Source: Streptomyces iranensis (GTDB lineage Bacteria; Actinomycetota; Actinomycetes; Streptomycetales; Streptomycetaceae). Taken from it: 64,000 nt of DNA. The stretch lies in NCBI RefSeq assembly GCF_017874715.1, contig NZ_JAGGLR010000004.1, positions 62,001-126,000 of the forward strand, in the 5' to 3' direction. Made by a program: the position numbers and the translations under genes. The notes beneath the pieces were generated by a model, which was not told the origin of the DNA, searched no databases, and saw only the letters and a program-made list of their open reading frames with translations. Below are positions 40,388-49,555 of this stretch, one piece after another (the stretch's first letter is position 1; each line of letters starts with the position of its first letter).

Positions 40388-40425
40388 ACGGCGGGGGCGG
40401 CGCCACTGGCACCGTCCCCCGCCGT
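40388..40425 (-). terminator. Strong hairpin between rpsB and tsf
   Basis: Arms of 17-18 nt (ACGGCGGGGGCGGCGCC on the left; GGCACCGTCCCCCGCCGT on the right) pair with a single bulge around an ACT loop. The structure lies between rpsB and tsf and probably attenuates transcription or protects the upstream mRNA. Confidence 0.65.
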
Positions 40426-40454
40426 CATACACCGTCTGAGTGACGTCTGAGTGG

Positions 40455-41435
40455 TCAGCCCTGCTCGGCGCCCGCGGCGGGGGTCTCGGCGGGCTTGGCG
40501 GCGTCCTCGGCGGGCTTGGCGTCCTCGGCAGGCTTGTCCGCGGCGGCCTCAGCGGGCTTGTCCGCGGCGGCCTCGGCGGCCTCGGCGGGCTTGGCGGCGT
40601 CCTCGGCGGGCTTGTCCGCGGCGGCCTCAGCCGGCTTGGCCTCGGCCTCGTCGGCCTTCTTCTCGCCCTCGAGCAGGTCGCGCTCCCACTCGGCGAGCGG
40701 CTCGCCCGCGGCCTTGTCGGCCTTCTCGTCACCGGTGGCGACACCGGAACGGGCGATGAGGCCCTCGGCGACGGCGTCGGCGATCACCCGGGTGAGCAGG
40801 GTGACGGAGCGGATCGCGTCGTCGTTGCCCGGGATCTTGTAGTCGACCTCGTCCGGGTCGCAGTTGGTGTCGAGGATCGCGACGACCGGGATCCGGAGCT
40901 TGCGCGCCTCACCGACGGCGATGTGCTCCTTCTTGGTGTCCACGATCCAGACGGCGCTCGGCACCTTCTGCATCTCGCGGATACCGCCGAGGGTCTTCTC
41001 CAGCTTGGCCTTCTCGCGGGAGAGGACCAGGAGCTCCTTCTTGGTGAGGCCGGAGGCGGCCACATCCTCGAAGTCGATCTGCTCGAGCTCCTTCAGGCGC
41101 TGCAGGCGCTTGTAGACGGTCGAGAAGTTGGTGAGCATGCCGCCCAGCCAGCGCTGGTTGACGTACGGCATGCCGACGCGGGTCGCCTGCTCGGCGATGG
41201 CCTCCTGCGCCTGCTTCTTGGTGCCGACGAACATGATGGAGCCGCCGTGGGCGACGGTCTCCTTGACGAACTCGTAGGCGCGGTCGATGTACGACAGCGA
41301 CTGGAGCAGGTCGATGATGTAGATGCCGTTGCGCTCGGTGAAGATGAAGCGCTTCATCTTCGGGTTCCAGCGGCGGGTCTGGTGCCCGAAGTGGACGCCG
41401 CTCTCCAGCAGCTCCCGCATCGTGACGACGGCCAT
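40455..41435 (-). CDS. rpsB: 30S ribosomal protein S2
   Basis: 326 residues. S2 motifs are [40 protein letters not shown] and [31 protein letters not shown] precedes the ATG by seven bases. The S2 core ends near residue 245. The last 70 residues are an Ala/Lys/Asp/Pro-rich repeat ([20 protein letters not shown] type), an actinobacterial-style extension encoded by an in-frame repeat. The upstream 41436-41748 gap (313 bp) is divergent towards the LytM gene; I see no clear promoter pair in it. Confidence 0.97.
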   Translation of the reverse strand: MAVVTMRELLESGVHFGHQTRRWNPKMKRFIFTERNGIYIIDLLQSLSYIDRAYEFVKETVAHGGSIMFVGTKKQAQEAIAEQATRVGMPYVNQRWLGGMLTNFSTVYKRLQRLKELEQIDFEDVAASGLTKKELLVLSREKAKLEKTLGGIREMQKVPSAVWIVDTKKEHIAVGEARKLRIPVVAILDTNCDPDEVDYKIPGNDDAIRSVTLLTRVIADAVAEGLIARSGVATGDEKADKAAGEPLAEWERDLLEGEKKADEAEAKPAEAAADKPAEDAAKPAEAAEAAADKPAEAAADKPAEDAKPAEDAAKPAETPAAGAEQG

Positions 41436-41748
41436 GGCCGTACTCCTTGAGGTACTCGGTTCCACGGCGGCCGGGCGGCCGCCGCTCCTGACGTCCCGGC
41501 GCGCCTGCCACGGACGGTGCCCTTTCGGGGGTCGTCCGAGGACCGAGGGGCGCGGCCACCGAGCTGACCGATGCGCGATCGGAGCACCGGTGGCGGGGCG
41601 TGCGAAGTCGATCCGGTGACCCGGATCGCCATAAGAAGTGTACGGGACCGGTACGGTGCCGGGTGACGGCGTTATCCACAACCCGTGAGTAGTCCCCCGA
41701 TTCCGTCCATGATCCACCCGTTTCGCGCCGCCCGGCCATCGTGGGGAC

Positions 41749-43080
41749 ATGCGAAGGCTTGTGGTGGGGTGGGCTCTTGCCCTGGTGATTCTTGTGCTGT
41801 CGGTGCTGCCGGTGCCGACAGCCGCTCTTCCGGTGTCGCCCCCTTCGGCGGTACGGGCCGTGGCGGCGGATCCGCGCGCGGCGCCTGCTTCACACGCGGC
41901 GCCGGAGCCGGGGACGAGGCCGGGCGGAGGACGGTCGACGCCGGGCAGGGAGCGGTTGACGCCCGGCGGGGAGCGGTCATGGCCGGTCGACGGTGCGCCG
42001 GGCGCGGTGCGACCTGCCGTGCTGAGGGGCTGGCGGCCGCCGCCGGCGCCCTGGGCGGCGGGGCACCGCGGGGTCGACCTCGCGGCGCGTCCGGGCGAGC
42101 GGGTCCGGGCGGCGGCCCCGGGGCGGGTGAGCTTCGTGGGTCCGGTCGCGGGCCGTGGTGTGCTGGTGATCGAGGTGTCCGGGACCGGCTCCCCTCCCCT
42201 GCGCACCACCTACGAACCGGTGCGCGCCACAGTGGCCAAGGGGGAGCGGGTGGCCGCCGGGCAGGTGGTCGGCGTGGTGGCGCCCGGCCCCTTCCACTGC
42301 CGGCCCGGCTGTCTGCACTGGGGGCTGCGGCGCGCCGACCGCTATCTCGATCCGCTGTCACTGCTGCCACTGTCGATGTTGCGGGGCGGGCCGTCCCGGC
42401 TGCTCCCGGTGTTCGGGGTGCACGACGCGCCCACGGTCTCCGCGCTCGCCTCCGCCGCCGGGGACACCCGGCTGCCGACTGCCGCGGTGCTGGTGGTGGC
42501 GTCCCTCTGGGCCCGGATCCGGCTCGGTCGCCCGAGTCGCTCCGGGCCGGTCCGGATGGCCCGGCCGTCCGGACCGCGCCCCGCGCGCCCCCGCGTCCGC
42601 GTCCGCGTCCGCGGGAACGGTAAGCCCGCGGGAACCGTAAAGGGGCCGGGAGGTCAGCCCCGGACGCCACGCAGGGCCATGGCGACGGCCGCCTCGGTGA
42701 TCCGCTCGGGGTCCTCGGCCGCGCCGAGCTCGATGCGGCGGACCGCGGCGTCCACGACGCCCTGCAGCAGGACGGCCGAGAGCCGGGGCTGCTCATGCCC
42801 GAGGGTCGCGAGGGCCTCGACCACCATGGCGATCAGCCCGCCGTGGGCCGCCCGGATCTTCTCGCGCGCGCCCGCGTCCAGCTCACCGGCGGAGATCGCC
42901 ACCACCGCGCGGTGCCGGCGGTCGCCGACGAGCGCGAGCTGCCGGCGGACATACGCCTCGATCTTCGCCTCGGGCCCGTCGGCCCGTTCCATCGCGGCCT
43001 CGACCTCAGCGGCCCAGACCGGGAAGTCCACGGCGCACAGCTCCTCGACCACGGCGGCTCGGGAGCGGAAGTACTCATAG
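41749..43080 (+). CDS. Secreted LytM/M23-like protein, catalytically degenerate, 3' end uncertain
   Basis: A signal peptide ([20 protein letters not shown]) precedes a Pro/Arg-rich linker and an M23 domain at about 95-205. The domain keeps HRGVD (metal ligands) and the last His of CLHWGLR. However, the catalytic His of the HxH motif is Cys, and the other catalytic His position reads TTYEPV. It is probably a non-hydrolytic LytM protein that binds the cell wall or activates another enzyme. The frame stays open to 43080, 427 bp into the opposite-strand TetR gene. Real coding probably ends around 42520-42650, so a frameshift or an alternative 3' end is likely. Confidence 0.7.
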   Translation: MRRLVVGWALALVILVLSVLPVPTAALPVSPPSAVRAVAADPRAAPASHAAPEPGTRPGGGRSTPGRERLTPGGERSWPVDGAPGAVRPAVLRGWRPPPAPWAAGHRGVDLAARPGERVRAAAPGRVSFVGPVAGRGVLVIEVSGTGSPPLRTTYEPVRATVAKGERVAAGQVVGVVAPGPFHCRPGCLHWGLRRADRYLDPLSLLPLSMLRGGPSRLLPVFGVHDAPTVSALASAAGDTRLPTAAVLVVASLWARIRLGRPSRSGPVRMARPSGPRPARPRVRVRVRGNGKPAGTVKGPGGQPRTPRRAMATAASVIRSGSSAAPSSMRRTAASTTPCSRTAESRGCSCPRVARASTTMAISPPWAARIFSRAPASSSPAEIATTARCRRSPTSASCRRTYASIFASGPSARSIAASTSAAQTGKSTAHSSSTTAARERKYS

Positions 43081-43235
43081 ACGGAGGACCGTGCGAGTCC
43101 CGTGCGCTCGGCGAGGGCAGGGAAGGTCAGCGCCTCCGTGCCGCCCTCGGACAGCAGGGTGCGGGCGGCCTCCAGCAGGGCCGCGCGCTGCATCGTCCGG
43201 TGCTCGGCCACTGAGGCCGCTCGAATCCTGGGCAC
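42654..43235 (-). CDS. TetR-family transcriptional regulator
   Basis: 193 residues. The N-terminal TetR helix-turn-helix reads ALLEAARTLLSEGGTEALTF then [27 protein letters not shown]. The C-terminal ligand domain is all-helical. It lies 51 bp beyond the whiG end on the same strand. Its 3' part overlaps the open frame of the LytM-like gene. The target is unknown. Confidence 0.9.
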   Translation of the reverse strand: MPRIRAASVAEHRTMQRAALLEAARTLLSEGGTEALTFPALAERTGLARSSVYEYFRSRAAVVEELCAVDFPVWAAEVEAAMERADGPEAKIEAYVRRQLALVGDRRHRAVVAISAGELDAGAREKIRAAHGGLIAMVVEALATLGHEQPRLSAVLLQGVVDAAVRRIELGAAEDPERITEAAVAMALRGVRG

Positions 43236-43286
43236 CCGACCACTCTACGGAAGAGGCCGCCCGGAGGGCGATGCCGGAGGGACGAT

Positions 43287-44120
43287 TCAGCGCCCGACGT
43301 CGGCGAGTTTCGCCCGCAGCTGGAGCACCGACTTGGTGTGGATCTGGCTGACCCGGCTCTCGGTGACGCCGAGCACCTGACCGATCTCGGCGAGTGTGAG
43401 CCCCTCGTAGTAGTAGAGCGTGACCACGGTCTTCTCCCGCTCCGGGAGGGTGTTGATCGCCCGAGCGAGCAGCCGCCGCAGCTCCCGGTCCTCGGCCACC
43501 TCGACGGGGTTGTCCGCCGCGGTGTCCTCGAGGGTGTCCATGAGGCTGAGCCGGTCACCGCCCTCGCCGCCGACGTGCAGCAGCTCCTCCAGGGCGACCA
43601 CGTTGGCGAGCGACAACTGGCTGAAGACGCCGTGCAGTTCCTCGAGGCTGATGCTCATCTCGGTGGCCACCTCGGCCTCAGAGGGGGTGCGGCGCAGCTG
43701 GGCCTCCAGCGTTGCGTACGCCCGCTCCACCGCCCTGGCCTTCTGGCGGACCGACCGCGGGATCCAGTCCAGCGCCCGCAGCTCGTCGATCATCGCGCCA
43801 CGGATCCGGGTGATCGCGTAGGTCTCGAACTTGATGGCGCGCTCGGGGTCGAACTTCTCGATGGCGTCGATGAGTCCGAAGACCCCGGACGAGACGAAGT
43901 CCGCCTGCTCGACATTGGAGGGCAGCCCGACGCTGACCCGGCCGGCCACATATTTCACCAGCGGTGAGTAGTGCAGGATCAGCTGCTCCCGCAGCCGGCC
44001 GTCGCCCGTGGTCTTGTACGACCGCCACAGCTCGTCGAGCGATGAGGGCGCGGCAGGGTGCACCGCGCCGCGGGCCGCGGGCGGCGCCGCGCGGTCAGAC
44101 CCGGAGATGTGCTGGGGCAT
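43287..44120 (-). CDS. whiG: RNA polymerase sigma factor WhiG
   Basis: 277 residues, SigD/FliA-type sigma factor that starts sporulation in aerial hyphae. Region 2 has [22 protein letters not shown] and [20 protein letters not shown]. Region 3 has [20 protein letters not shown]. Region 4 has [20 protein letters not shown]. The ATG at 44120 has AAGG six bases upstream; an ATG ten codons earlier lacks a ribosome site. The length agrees with the S. coelicolor protein (about 280). It lies 129 bp downstream of dprA. Confidence 0.96.
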   Translation of the reverse strand: MPQHISGSDRAAPPAARGAVHPAAPSSLDELWRSYKTTGDGRLREQLILHYSPLVKYVAGRVSVGLPSNVEQADFVSSGVFGLIDAIEKFDPERAIKFETYAITRIRGAMIDELRALDWIPRSVRQKARAVERAYATLEAQLRRTPSEAEVATEMSISLEELHGVFSQLSLANVVALEELLHVGGEGGDRLSLMDTLEDTAADNPVEVAEDRELRRLLARAINTLPEREKTVVTLYYYEGLTLAEIGQVLGVTESRVSQIHTKSVLQLRAKLADVGR

Positions 44121-44249
44121 TCGTCGCCTTGAGCCGTTCTGCCATGACATGGGTGAGGACGTACGCTTCCGCCGGAAACCTTGTGAGCGTAGCGTGACTA
44201 AGGCGTCGCGGTATGCGAAGGGCGTCGGCTCGGCGGTGTGCGGATACGG

Positions 44250-45659
44250 TCATCGCCTCAACCCTTTCACCCGATTGCCCCGATTCGGGGGATCGCCTCG
44301 CCGTGCGCCGTCGCTCCGGCACACGGGCGGGACCAACTCCCATCGGTCGCCATGACGTTCGACAAAGCCCAGGGCGAGCAGTTCATGGAGCCGGCCCAGG
44401 GCCTCGTCACAGCCGGTCCCGGATTCCCGGGCCACATCCCGCAGGTGGTTGCCGCCCCGTGCCGACAACGCTTCCAGCACCCGTGCCGTCACGGGATCGA
44501 GCAGGTCCCGCTCGACCAGCGGCCCCCGCCGCTCCGGGGCGAGGTCTCCGATGCCGCCGATGAGCTCGGCCACTTCGGCGGCGTCGGAGACCAGGACGGC
44601 CTCGCCGCGTAGCAGTTCATGCACCCCTGCGGAGAGCCCACTGGTCACCGGTCCGGGCACCCCCATGGTGGACCGCCCGAGCTGTTGTGCCCGGCGCGCG
44701 GTGACCAACGATCCGCTGCGGTACTGGGCCTCGACCACGACCGTGCCGCGGGTGAGGGCGGCGATGACCCGGTTACGGAGCACGAATCTGGGGCGCGTCG
44801 GATGCGCTCCGGGTGGCAACTCGGCCAGCACCAGGCCCTGTTCCGCGATGCGCTCGATCAACTCGGCGTGCGCTCGCGGATAGGGGACGTCCACACCGGA
44901 GGCGAGCACGGCGATGGTGGCCCCGCCCGCGGCGAGCGCCCCTCGGTGAGCCGCGCCGTCCACGCCGTGGGCCGCCCCGGAGACCACCACCCAGCCCCGC
45001 TCGGCGAGCCCTGTGCCGAGGGACGCCGCGACATGCGCGCCGTAGTCGCTGCAGGCTCGCGCGCCCACCACGGCGACCGAGCGCAGCGCCCATATCCGCA
45101 AGTCGGCCCGGCCGCGCACCCATAACCCGACCGGGCGAGCGTCACCGAGATCGTCGAGCTGACCGGGCCAGTCCAGATCCCCGGGGCAGATGAACCTTCC
45201 GCCGCACCGGCCGATCAGCGCGAGGTCGGCGACCGGGTCCACCCCGGCCGCCCGGAGAGCGCATCCCGCCAGCCGCTCCCCGGTGGCCCCGGGTGGGGGC
45301 TTGCCCTTCCCGGTGAGCGCCCGCCACAGCGCCACCGGCCCCATACGGCGCAGCCAGCGCCCCACGGTCTCGTCCCCGGGCTCCACGAGCCGGGTGAGCG
45401 CCGCCCGCCCCAGCCGCTCCTCGTCCGGAACGCCCCGCCGCTCGGCGGGCTCCCGCCCCTCGTCCGGGGTGGCCCGTTTCTCGAAGAGCTCCTGCCCCTC
45501 CTCCGGGACGCCCCACCCCTCCGGCAGCCCCTTCCCCTCATCCGCGACGCCCCGCCCCTCCAGGAGCGCCTGCCCCTCGTCCCAGTCGCCCTGCCCCTGC
45601 CCATGCCCGGAGAACAGCGCGGGAACGGCGCCGCGACCGCCCGTCGAAGAAGCCGGCAT
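44250..45659 (-). CDS. dprA: DNA-processing protein DprA/Smf, with N-terminal repeat extension
   Basis: 469 residues. The Rossmann-like DprA core (about 150-400) contains SVAVVGARACSDYGAHVA, VVSGAAHGVDGAAHRGAL, GGATIAVLASGVDVPYPRAH and FVLRNRVIAALTRGTVVVEA. A winged-helix end follows. DprA loads RecA on single-stranded DNA. Residues 27-78 are four tandem 13-residue repeats (for example EEGQELFEKRATP), absent from normal DprA. The ATG shares one base with the yifB stop (TGATG) and has GGGGGAG upstream; a GTG at 45665 is an alternative. Confidence 0.92.
   Translation of the reverse strand: MPASSTGGRGAVPALFSGHGQGQGDWDEGQALLEGRGVADEGKGLPEGWGVPEEGQELFEKRATPDEGREPAERRGVPDEERLGRAALTRLVEPGDETVGRWLRRMGPVALWRALTGKGKPPPGATGERLAGCALRAAGVDPVADLALIGRCGGRFICPGDLDWPGQLDDLGDARPVGLWVRGRADLRIWALRSVAVVGARACSDYGAHVAASLGTGLAERGWVVVSGAAHGVDGAAHRGALAAGGATIAVLASGVDVPYPRAHAELIERIAEQGLVLAELPPGAHPTRPRFVLRNRVIAALTRGTVVVEAQYRSGSLVTARRAQQLGRSTMGVPGPVTSGLSAGVHELLRGEAVLVSDAAEVAELIGGIGDLAPERRGPLVERDLLDPVTARVLEALSARGGNHLRDVARESGTGCDEALGRLHELLALGFVERHGDRWELVPPVCRSDGARRGDPPNRGNRVKGLRR
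45426..45581. repeat. Four 39-bp tandem repeats in dprA 5' region
   Basis: Four successive 39-bp units, diverged in sequence but fixed in length, encode DEGQALLEGRGVA, DEGKGLPEGWGVP, EEGQELFEKRATP and DEGREPAERRGVP. A partial fifth starts DEERL. Confidence 0.85.
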
Positions 45660-47281
45660 CAGCACTCCCCCGCCGGGACCGGCACCCCGCGGCTGATCCC
45701 GGTGCGCAGTTGCAGCGCCTGGGCGATGTCCGGCGCCATCGGCCGGTCGTGCCCAGCCAGGTCGGCGACGGTCCAGGCGACCCTCAGCACCCGGTCGAGC
45801 CCCCGGGCGGTGAGCAACCCGCGCTCCATATCGCGCTCGGCCTCGCGCAGCGCGCCGGGGGACGGCTGCCAGCGGGTGCGCAGCTCATGGCCCGGCACCT
45901 CGCTGTTCAGCCGCCAGGGGGTGCCGTGGAGCCGGGCGGCGGACCGCTCCCGGGCCTCCTGGACCCGGGCCGCGACGGACGCGCTGCTCTCCGCCCCGGC
46001 ACCCGCCCCGGTGAGCTCGGTCCGGCTCACCGCCTCGACACGGACCCGCAGGTCCACCCGGTCAAGCAGCGGTCCGGACAGCCGTGCCTGATAGCGCCGG
46101 ACCGTGGCGGGCGGGCACTCGCAGACGTCGCCCATCAGACCGTGGCGCCCGCAAGGGCAGGGGTTGGCCGCCAGCATCAGCAGGAAGCGCGCCGGCATCC
46201 GCATCATCCCGGCGGACCGGGCGACCACCACATGCCCCGATTCCAGGGGCTGCCGCAGGGCGTCCAGCGCCTTCCCGCTGAACTCGGGAGCCTCGTCCAG
46301 GAAGAGCACTCCGCGGTGGGCGAGCGAGACCGCGCCGGGGCGGGGCAGGCCGTTGCCCCCGCCGACGAGCGCGGCCATGGTCGCCGAGTGGTGCGGGGCG
46401 CAGTACGGCGGGGTCTCCACCAGGGGCTGCCCCGGCGGGAGGACCCCGGCGACCGAATGGACCGCGGTGACCTCCAGGGCCTCCTGCTGGGTGAGTGGCG
46501 GCAGCAGTCCGGGCAGCCGCTCGGCCAGCATGGTCTTCCCGGCGCCCGGAGGCCCGTTCAGGAAGAGGTGGTGCCCGCCCGCGGCCGCCACCTCCAGGGC
46601 GGTGCGCGCGGCCCGCTGTCCGGCGACCTCGGCCAGATCGGGCCGCCCCGCCCCGGCCCCGGGCACCGCGGCGACACCGGTGCCCATACCGGCGCCGGGC
46701 ACGGTGAGCCCCGCCAGCATCGGATCGGGGCGGCCCAGCTCCTGGGGCTCCTCCTCTTCGGGCACCGGCTCGTCCGTCAGCACCGCGATCAGCTGACGCA
46801 GGCTGCGCACGCCCAGCACCGAGACGCCCGGCACCAGGGCCGCCTCCGCCGCCGTCTGCTCGGGGACCACGACCTGGCGGTAGCCCGCCTCGGAGGCGGC
46901 GAGCACGGCGGGCAGCACGCCGCGGACCGGCCGCACCCGGCCGTCAAGACCCAGCTCCCCGATCATCATCAGATCGGCGATCTCACGTGGGTCCACGCGC
47001 TCGGCGGCGCCGAGCACCGCACAGGCCACGGCCAGGTCGAAGCCGCTGCCGCCCTTGGGGACGGATGCCGGGCTGAGCCCGACCGTGAGCTTCCTCTGCG
47101 GCCATTCACCGCCGGAATTGACCACGGCCGCGCGGACCCGGTCCCGGCTCTCCACCAGGCTCTTGTCGGGCAGACCGACCAGGGTGAAGGCGGCCACTCC
47201 CGGCTCCAGGTCGGCCTGGACCTCCACCACCACGCCCTCGACCCCGACCAGCGCCACCGAGCAGGTGCGGGCGAACCCCAT
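45659..47281 (-). CDS. YifB/ComM-family Mg chelatase-like AAA+ ATPase
   Basis: 540 residues. The N-terminal ChlI/Lon-protease-like domain reads VEVQADLEPGVAAFTLVGLPDKS and KLTVGLSPASVPKGGSGFDLA. Walker A is LFLNGPPGAGKTMLAERLPG, Walker B GVLFLDEAPEF, and a Cys-rich segment CPCGRHGLMGDVCECP sits in the chelatase-like part. ComM homologues are helicases promoting branch migration in transformation. The gene stands between yraN and dprA, so the three form a DNA-processing cluster. The start shares one base with the yraN stop. Confidence 0.94.
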   Translation of the reverse strand: MGFARTCSVALVGVEGVVVEVQADLEPGVAAFTLVGLPDKSLVESRDRVRAAVVNSGGEWPQRKLTVGLSPASVPKGGSGFDLAVACAVLGAAERVDPREIADLMMIGELGLDGRVRPVRGVLPAVLAASEAGYRQVVVPEQTAAEAALVPGVSVLGVRSLRQLIAVLTDEPVPEEEEPQELGRPDPMLAGLTVPGAGMGTGVAAVPGAGAGRPDLAEVAGQRAARTALEVAAAGGHHLFLNGPPGAGKTMLAERLPGLLPPLTQQEALEVTAVHSVAGVLPPGQPLVETPPYCAPHHSATMAALVGGGNGLPRPGAVSLAHRGVLFLDEAPEFSGKALDALRQPLESGHVVVARSAGMMRMPARFLLMLAANPCPCGRHGLMGDVCECPPATVRRYQARLSGPLLDRVDLRVRVEAVSRTELTGAGAGAESSASVAARVQEARERSAARLHGTPWRLNSEVPGHELRTRWQPSPGALREAERDMERGLLTARGLDRVLRVAWTVADLAGHDRPMAPDIAQALQLRTGISRGVPVPAGEC

Positions 47282-47640
47282 CAGGCCACCCCTCGCACAT
47301 GCTCGACCACGGGCGCGCCCCGGCGGGGCAGCACCACCCCCACCACATCGATCCGCACCCCGCCCGGCGGCGGGCCGCCGTGCCGCTCCAGCCAGCGCTC
47401 CGCCAGCCACCGCAGCCGCTCGGTCTTGCCCGGTCCGACGGCCGCCATCGGATGCTCGTAACCACCCTCACGGCGCGTCTTGACCTCGCACACCACCAGC
47501 GCCCCGGCGTCGAGCGCGACGATGTCGATCTCGCCGTCCCGGCATCGCCAATTGCGCTCCAGGACGGTCATCCCGGCTTCCGCCAATGTGCGGACCGCCA
47601 CACCCTCGCCGTAGCGGCCGAGCGCTCCTCGGGCGTTCAT
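47281..47640 (-). CDS. yraN: YraN-family (UPF0102) endonuclease-like protein
   Basis: 119 residues with the PD-(D/E)XK-type core: [31 protein letters not shown] and VVCEVKTRR (catalytic D, E-x-K). Members of the family are thought to be Holliday-junction-type nucleases of unknown detailed role. It is followed by yifB with a TGATG junction. Confidence 0.93.
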   Translation of the reverse strand: MNARGALGRYGEGVAVRTLAEAGMTVLERNWRCRDGEIDIVALDAGALVVCEVKTRREGGYEHPMAAVGPGKTERLRWLAERWLERHGGPPPGGVRIDVVGVVLPRRGAPVVEHVRGVA

Positions 47641-47732
47641 TCGGCACCACCTCCGGCACCGACTGTGACGCCCCCGCGCCCCGCTCAGGGATCTTGGAGC
47701 ATTCCTGTGGACAGCCGTCCGGCTGTGGAAAA

Positions 47733-47837
47733 CTCAGCCACCCGGAAGGCTGAGTCAGCTGCCCGGAAGGCTGAGTCAGCTGCCCGGAGGGTGGAGTCAG
47801 CCATCCGGAAGGTGCAGTCAGCCGCCCGGAAGGTCGA
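47733..47837. repeat. Five 21-bp tandem repeats overlapping the DUF2469 3' end
   Basis: Five head-to-tail 21-bp units fill most of 47733-47837. The best-matched unit is GTCAGCTGCCCGGAAGGCTG plus A. The fifth (47817-47837) overlaps the last codons and stop of the DUF2469 gene. The remainder of the gap to yraN holds ACAGCCGTCCGGCTGT, a short palindrome at 47711-47726. Confidence 0.9.
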
Positions 47838-48126
47838 GGTCGCTCTTGTTCAGCTCCTCGATATTCACGTCCTTGAACGTGAGAACCCGTACCTGCTTCA
47901 CGAAACGGGCCGGGCGGTACATGTCCCAGACCCAGGCGTCGGCCATCGACACCTCGAAGAAGACCTCACCCTGGACCGAGTGCACCTGCATCTCGTAGTC
48001 GTTGGTGAGATAGAAGCGGCGCTCGGTCTCGATCACATATTTGAACAGACCGACGACATCGCGGTACTCCCGGTAGAGCTTCAGCTCCATCTCGGTCTCG
48101 TACTTCTCGAGGTCCTCGGCGCTCAT
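47818..48126 (-). CDS. DUF2469 protein
   Basis: 102-residue acidic protein conserved in actinobacteria: EKYETEMELKLYREYRDVV, YVIETERRFYLTNDYEMQVH and ADAWVWDMYRPARFVKQVRV. Function is unknown. The ATG at 48126 has AAGGGG upstream; an ATG 11 codons earlier is less likely. The last residues (LDLPGG) are encoded by a copy of the 21-bp repeat. It follows the NUDIX gene by 39 bp. Confidence 0.9.
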   Translation of the reverse strand: MSAEDLEKYETEMELKLYREYRDVVGLFKYVIETERRFYLTNDYEMQVHSVQGEVFFEVSMADAWVWDMYRPARFVKQVRVLTFKDVNIEELNKSDLDLPGG

Positions 48127-48165
48127 GGCATGTTCCCCTTCAGCCGTGCGTCCCCCCATTGTGCG

Positions 48166-48696
48166 TCAGACGCGCTCAGTCTCCAGGATCACCGGTGCAC
48201 TCGGGGGTCCCTCGACGAGCAGCGTACGCAACAGCTCCGCCAGCCGTGTCGGGTACACCGGCTCGGTGGCCGCGGCCAGCTCATCCGCCGCCCACCAGCG
48301 CAGACCGGCCACGCTCCGCCGCTCCAGCTCCGTCAGCCCGCCGCCGGCCCGCGCCGGGGTCTGTTGGGTACGACACAGGTAGTACCACTCGTCCTGGTCC
48401 CAGCGCCGCCCGTCGAACGGGAAGGAGCAGATCCGCCGCCACAGCAGCGGGCCGAGCCGCACATCGGTGATCCCCGTCTCCTCCGCGAGCTCGCGGAGCG
48501 CGGCCTCCTCGCGGCTCTCCTCGCCCTCCAGGCCGCCTCCCGGGGTGAACCACCAGGTGGACGAGGGATCATCCGGTTCGAAGCCGTGCAGCAGCAGGAT
48601 CCGGTCCTGCGGATCCAGCAGCACCACCCGGGCGACCTTCCGCAGCCGCCGCTCGTCCATGCCGGTCCGCTCGGCTCCGCCCGCTCCCTCAGCCAT
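48166..48696 (-). CDS. NUDIX hydrolase
   Basis: 176 residues. The Nudix box is intact: GGGLEGEESREEAALRELAE followed by ETGI, matching GX5EX7REUXEEXGU. It hydrolyses a nucleoside diphosphate linked to another moiety; the specific substrate is unknown. The ATG at 48696 overlaps the sipZ 3' end by 8 bp (ATGGCTGA), so expression is coupled to sipZ. The same arrangement (a mutT-like gene after sipZ) is known from S. lividans. Confidence 0.92.
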   Translation of the reverse strand: MAEGAGGAERTGMDERRLRKVARVVLLDPQDRILLLHGFEPDDPSSTWWFTPGGGLEGEESREEAALRELAEETGITDVRLGPLLWRRICSFPFDGRRWDQDEWYYLCRTQQTPARAGGGLTELERRSVAGLRWWAADELAAATEPVYPTRLAELLRTLLVEGPPSAPVILETERV

Positions 48697-49459
48697 TGGC
48701 GGCCACCTTCCCTTTCGCCGTCTGGTCCCGCCGCGCGCCGCCGCCCGCCCTGCGCCGGGCGATCGGCCCATGGGCCGCGCCCGCCAGGATCAGCACCGCA
48801 CCCACGATGACCGCGATCAGGATCGGCCCCAGCGGGCCCGGCTGCGAGATCCCGCCCGGCAGCGCCTTGAAGGCATCGGGCCGCCCCACTGTCCCCCAGG
48901 ACCCCAGCGGCCAGGCGGTGGCGTCCACCCGGGCATCCACCGCGCCGCGCTCCACGGCGCCGCCCGCCTCGTCGGTGAGGTGCACCCGCGAGTCCAGGGA
49001 GTCGCTGCGATGGTCGCCCATCAGGAACAGCCGGTTCTTGGGCACGGTGGTGGAGAAGGCCGAGGCGGACGCCTGCTCCCCCGAGCGCAGATACGGTTCC
49101 TCGAGAACCTTGCCGTTCACCCGCAGCCGGCCCTGTTTGTCACAGCACTCGACCCGGTCGCCGCCGACCCCGATAACCCGTTTCACCATGGGCAGGTCGC
49201 CCCACACCTGGTCGCGGAAGACCACCACATCGCCGCGGCGCACGTCGCCGCCGTCGACCCGCTCCGCCAGCACCCGGGCGCCCTTGCCGATCGTCGGCGT
49301 CATGGAGTCGGTGGGGACCGTGTACGGCTTGTAGAGCAGCGCGCCCCAGACGAAGCCGCCGAGGAACAGCACACAGCCGACGGCCACCGCCAGCCCGGAC
49401 AGCACGCTGCCGGGCGTGCGCCGCGGCTTGCCGCCCCCCACCCCTTGGGCTCCGCTCAT
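48689..49459 (-). CDS. sipZ: Type I signal peptidase SipZ
   Basis: 256 residues. An N-terminal membrane anchor lies at about 18-42. The catalytic Ser is in YTVPTDSMTPTIG and the Lys in MVKRVIGVGGDRVECCD. Box E is MGDHRSDSLDSR. A second C-terminal helix (GPILIAVIVGAVLILAGAA) ends the protein. It cleaves signal peptides on the outer membrane face. A 30-bp palindrome separates it from sipY, consistent with an independent transcript. Confidence 0.95.
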   Translation of the reverse strand: MSGAQGVGGGKPRRTPGSVLSGLAVAVGCVLFLGGFVWGALLYKPYTVPTDSMTPTIGKGARVLAERVDGGDVRRGDVVVFRDQVWGDLPMVKRVIGVGGDRVECCDKQGRLRVNGKVLEEPYLRSGEQASASAFSTTVPKNRLFLMGDHRSDSLDSRVHLTDEAGGAVERGAVDARVDATAWPLGSWGTVGRPDAFKALPGGISQPGPLGPILIAVIVGAVLILAGAAHGPIARRRAGGGARRDQTAKGKVAANG

Positions 49460-49498
49460 TCCAGTGCTCCCGCCGTACGCAACAGACGTAGAAGATCA

Positions 49499-49528
49499 GG
49501 TTCCGTGTGCCCCGGGGCACACGGAACC
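49499..49528 (-). terminator. 30-bp perfect palindrome between sipY and sipZ
   Basis: GGTTCCGTGTGCCCC (49499-49513) is followed immediately by its exact complement (49514-49528). It would form a 13-bp stem with a 4-nt loop. It lies between the sipY stop and the sipZ start and fits a terminator ending the sipWXY transcript. Confidence 0.85.
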
Positions 49529-49555
49529 GCACCTTACCCGGCGGTACGGGCCCCG

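Noticed and set aside
41436..41748. Search for a rpsB promoter in the 313-bp divergent gap
   Set aside because: A TACACT hexamer on the minus strand (41637-41642) fits a -10, but no matching -35 is found at the right distance, so I do not call it.
47733..47837. 21-bp repeats considered as a CRISPR array
   Set aside because: The units are directly adjacent with no unique spacers, and there are no cas genes.
49499..49528. 30-bp palindrome considered as an insertion-sequence end or phage att site
   Set aside because: There is no transposase or target duplication. Its position between sipY and sipZ fits a terminator.
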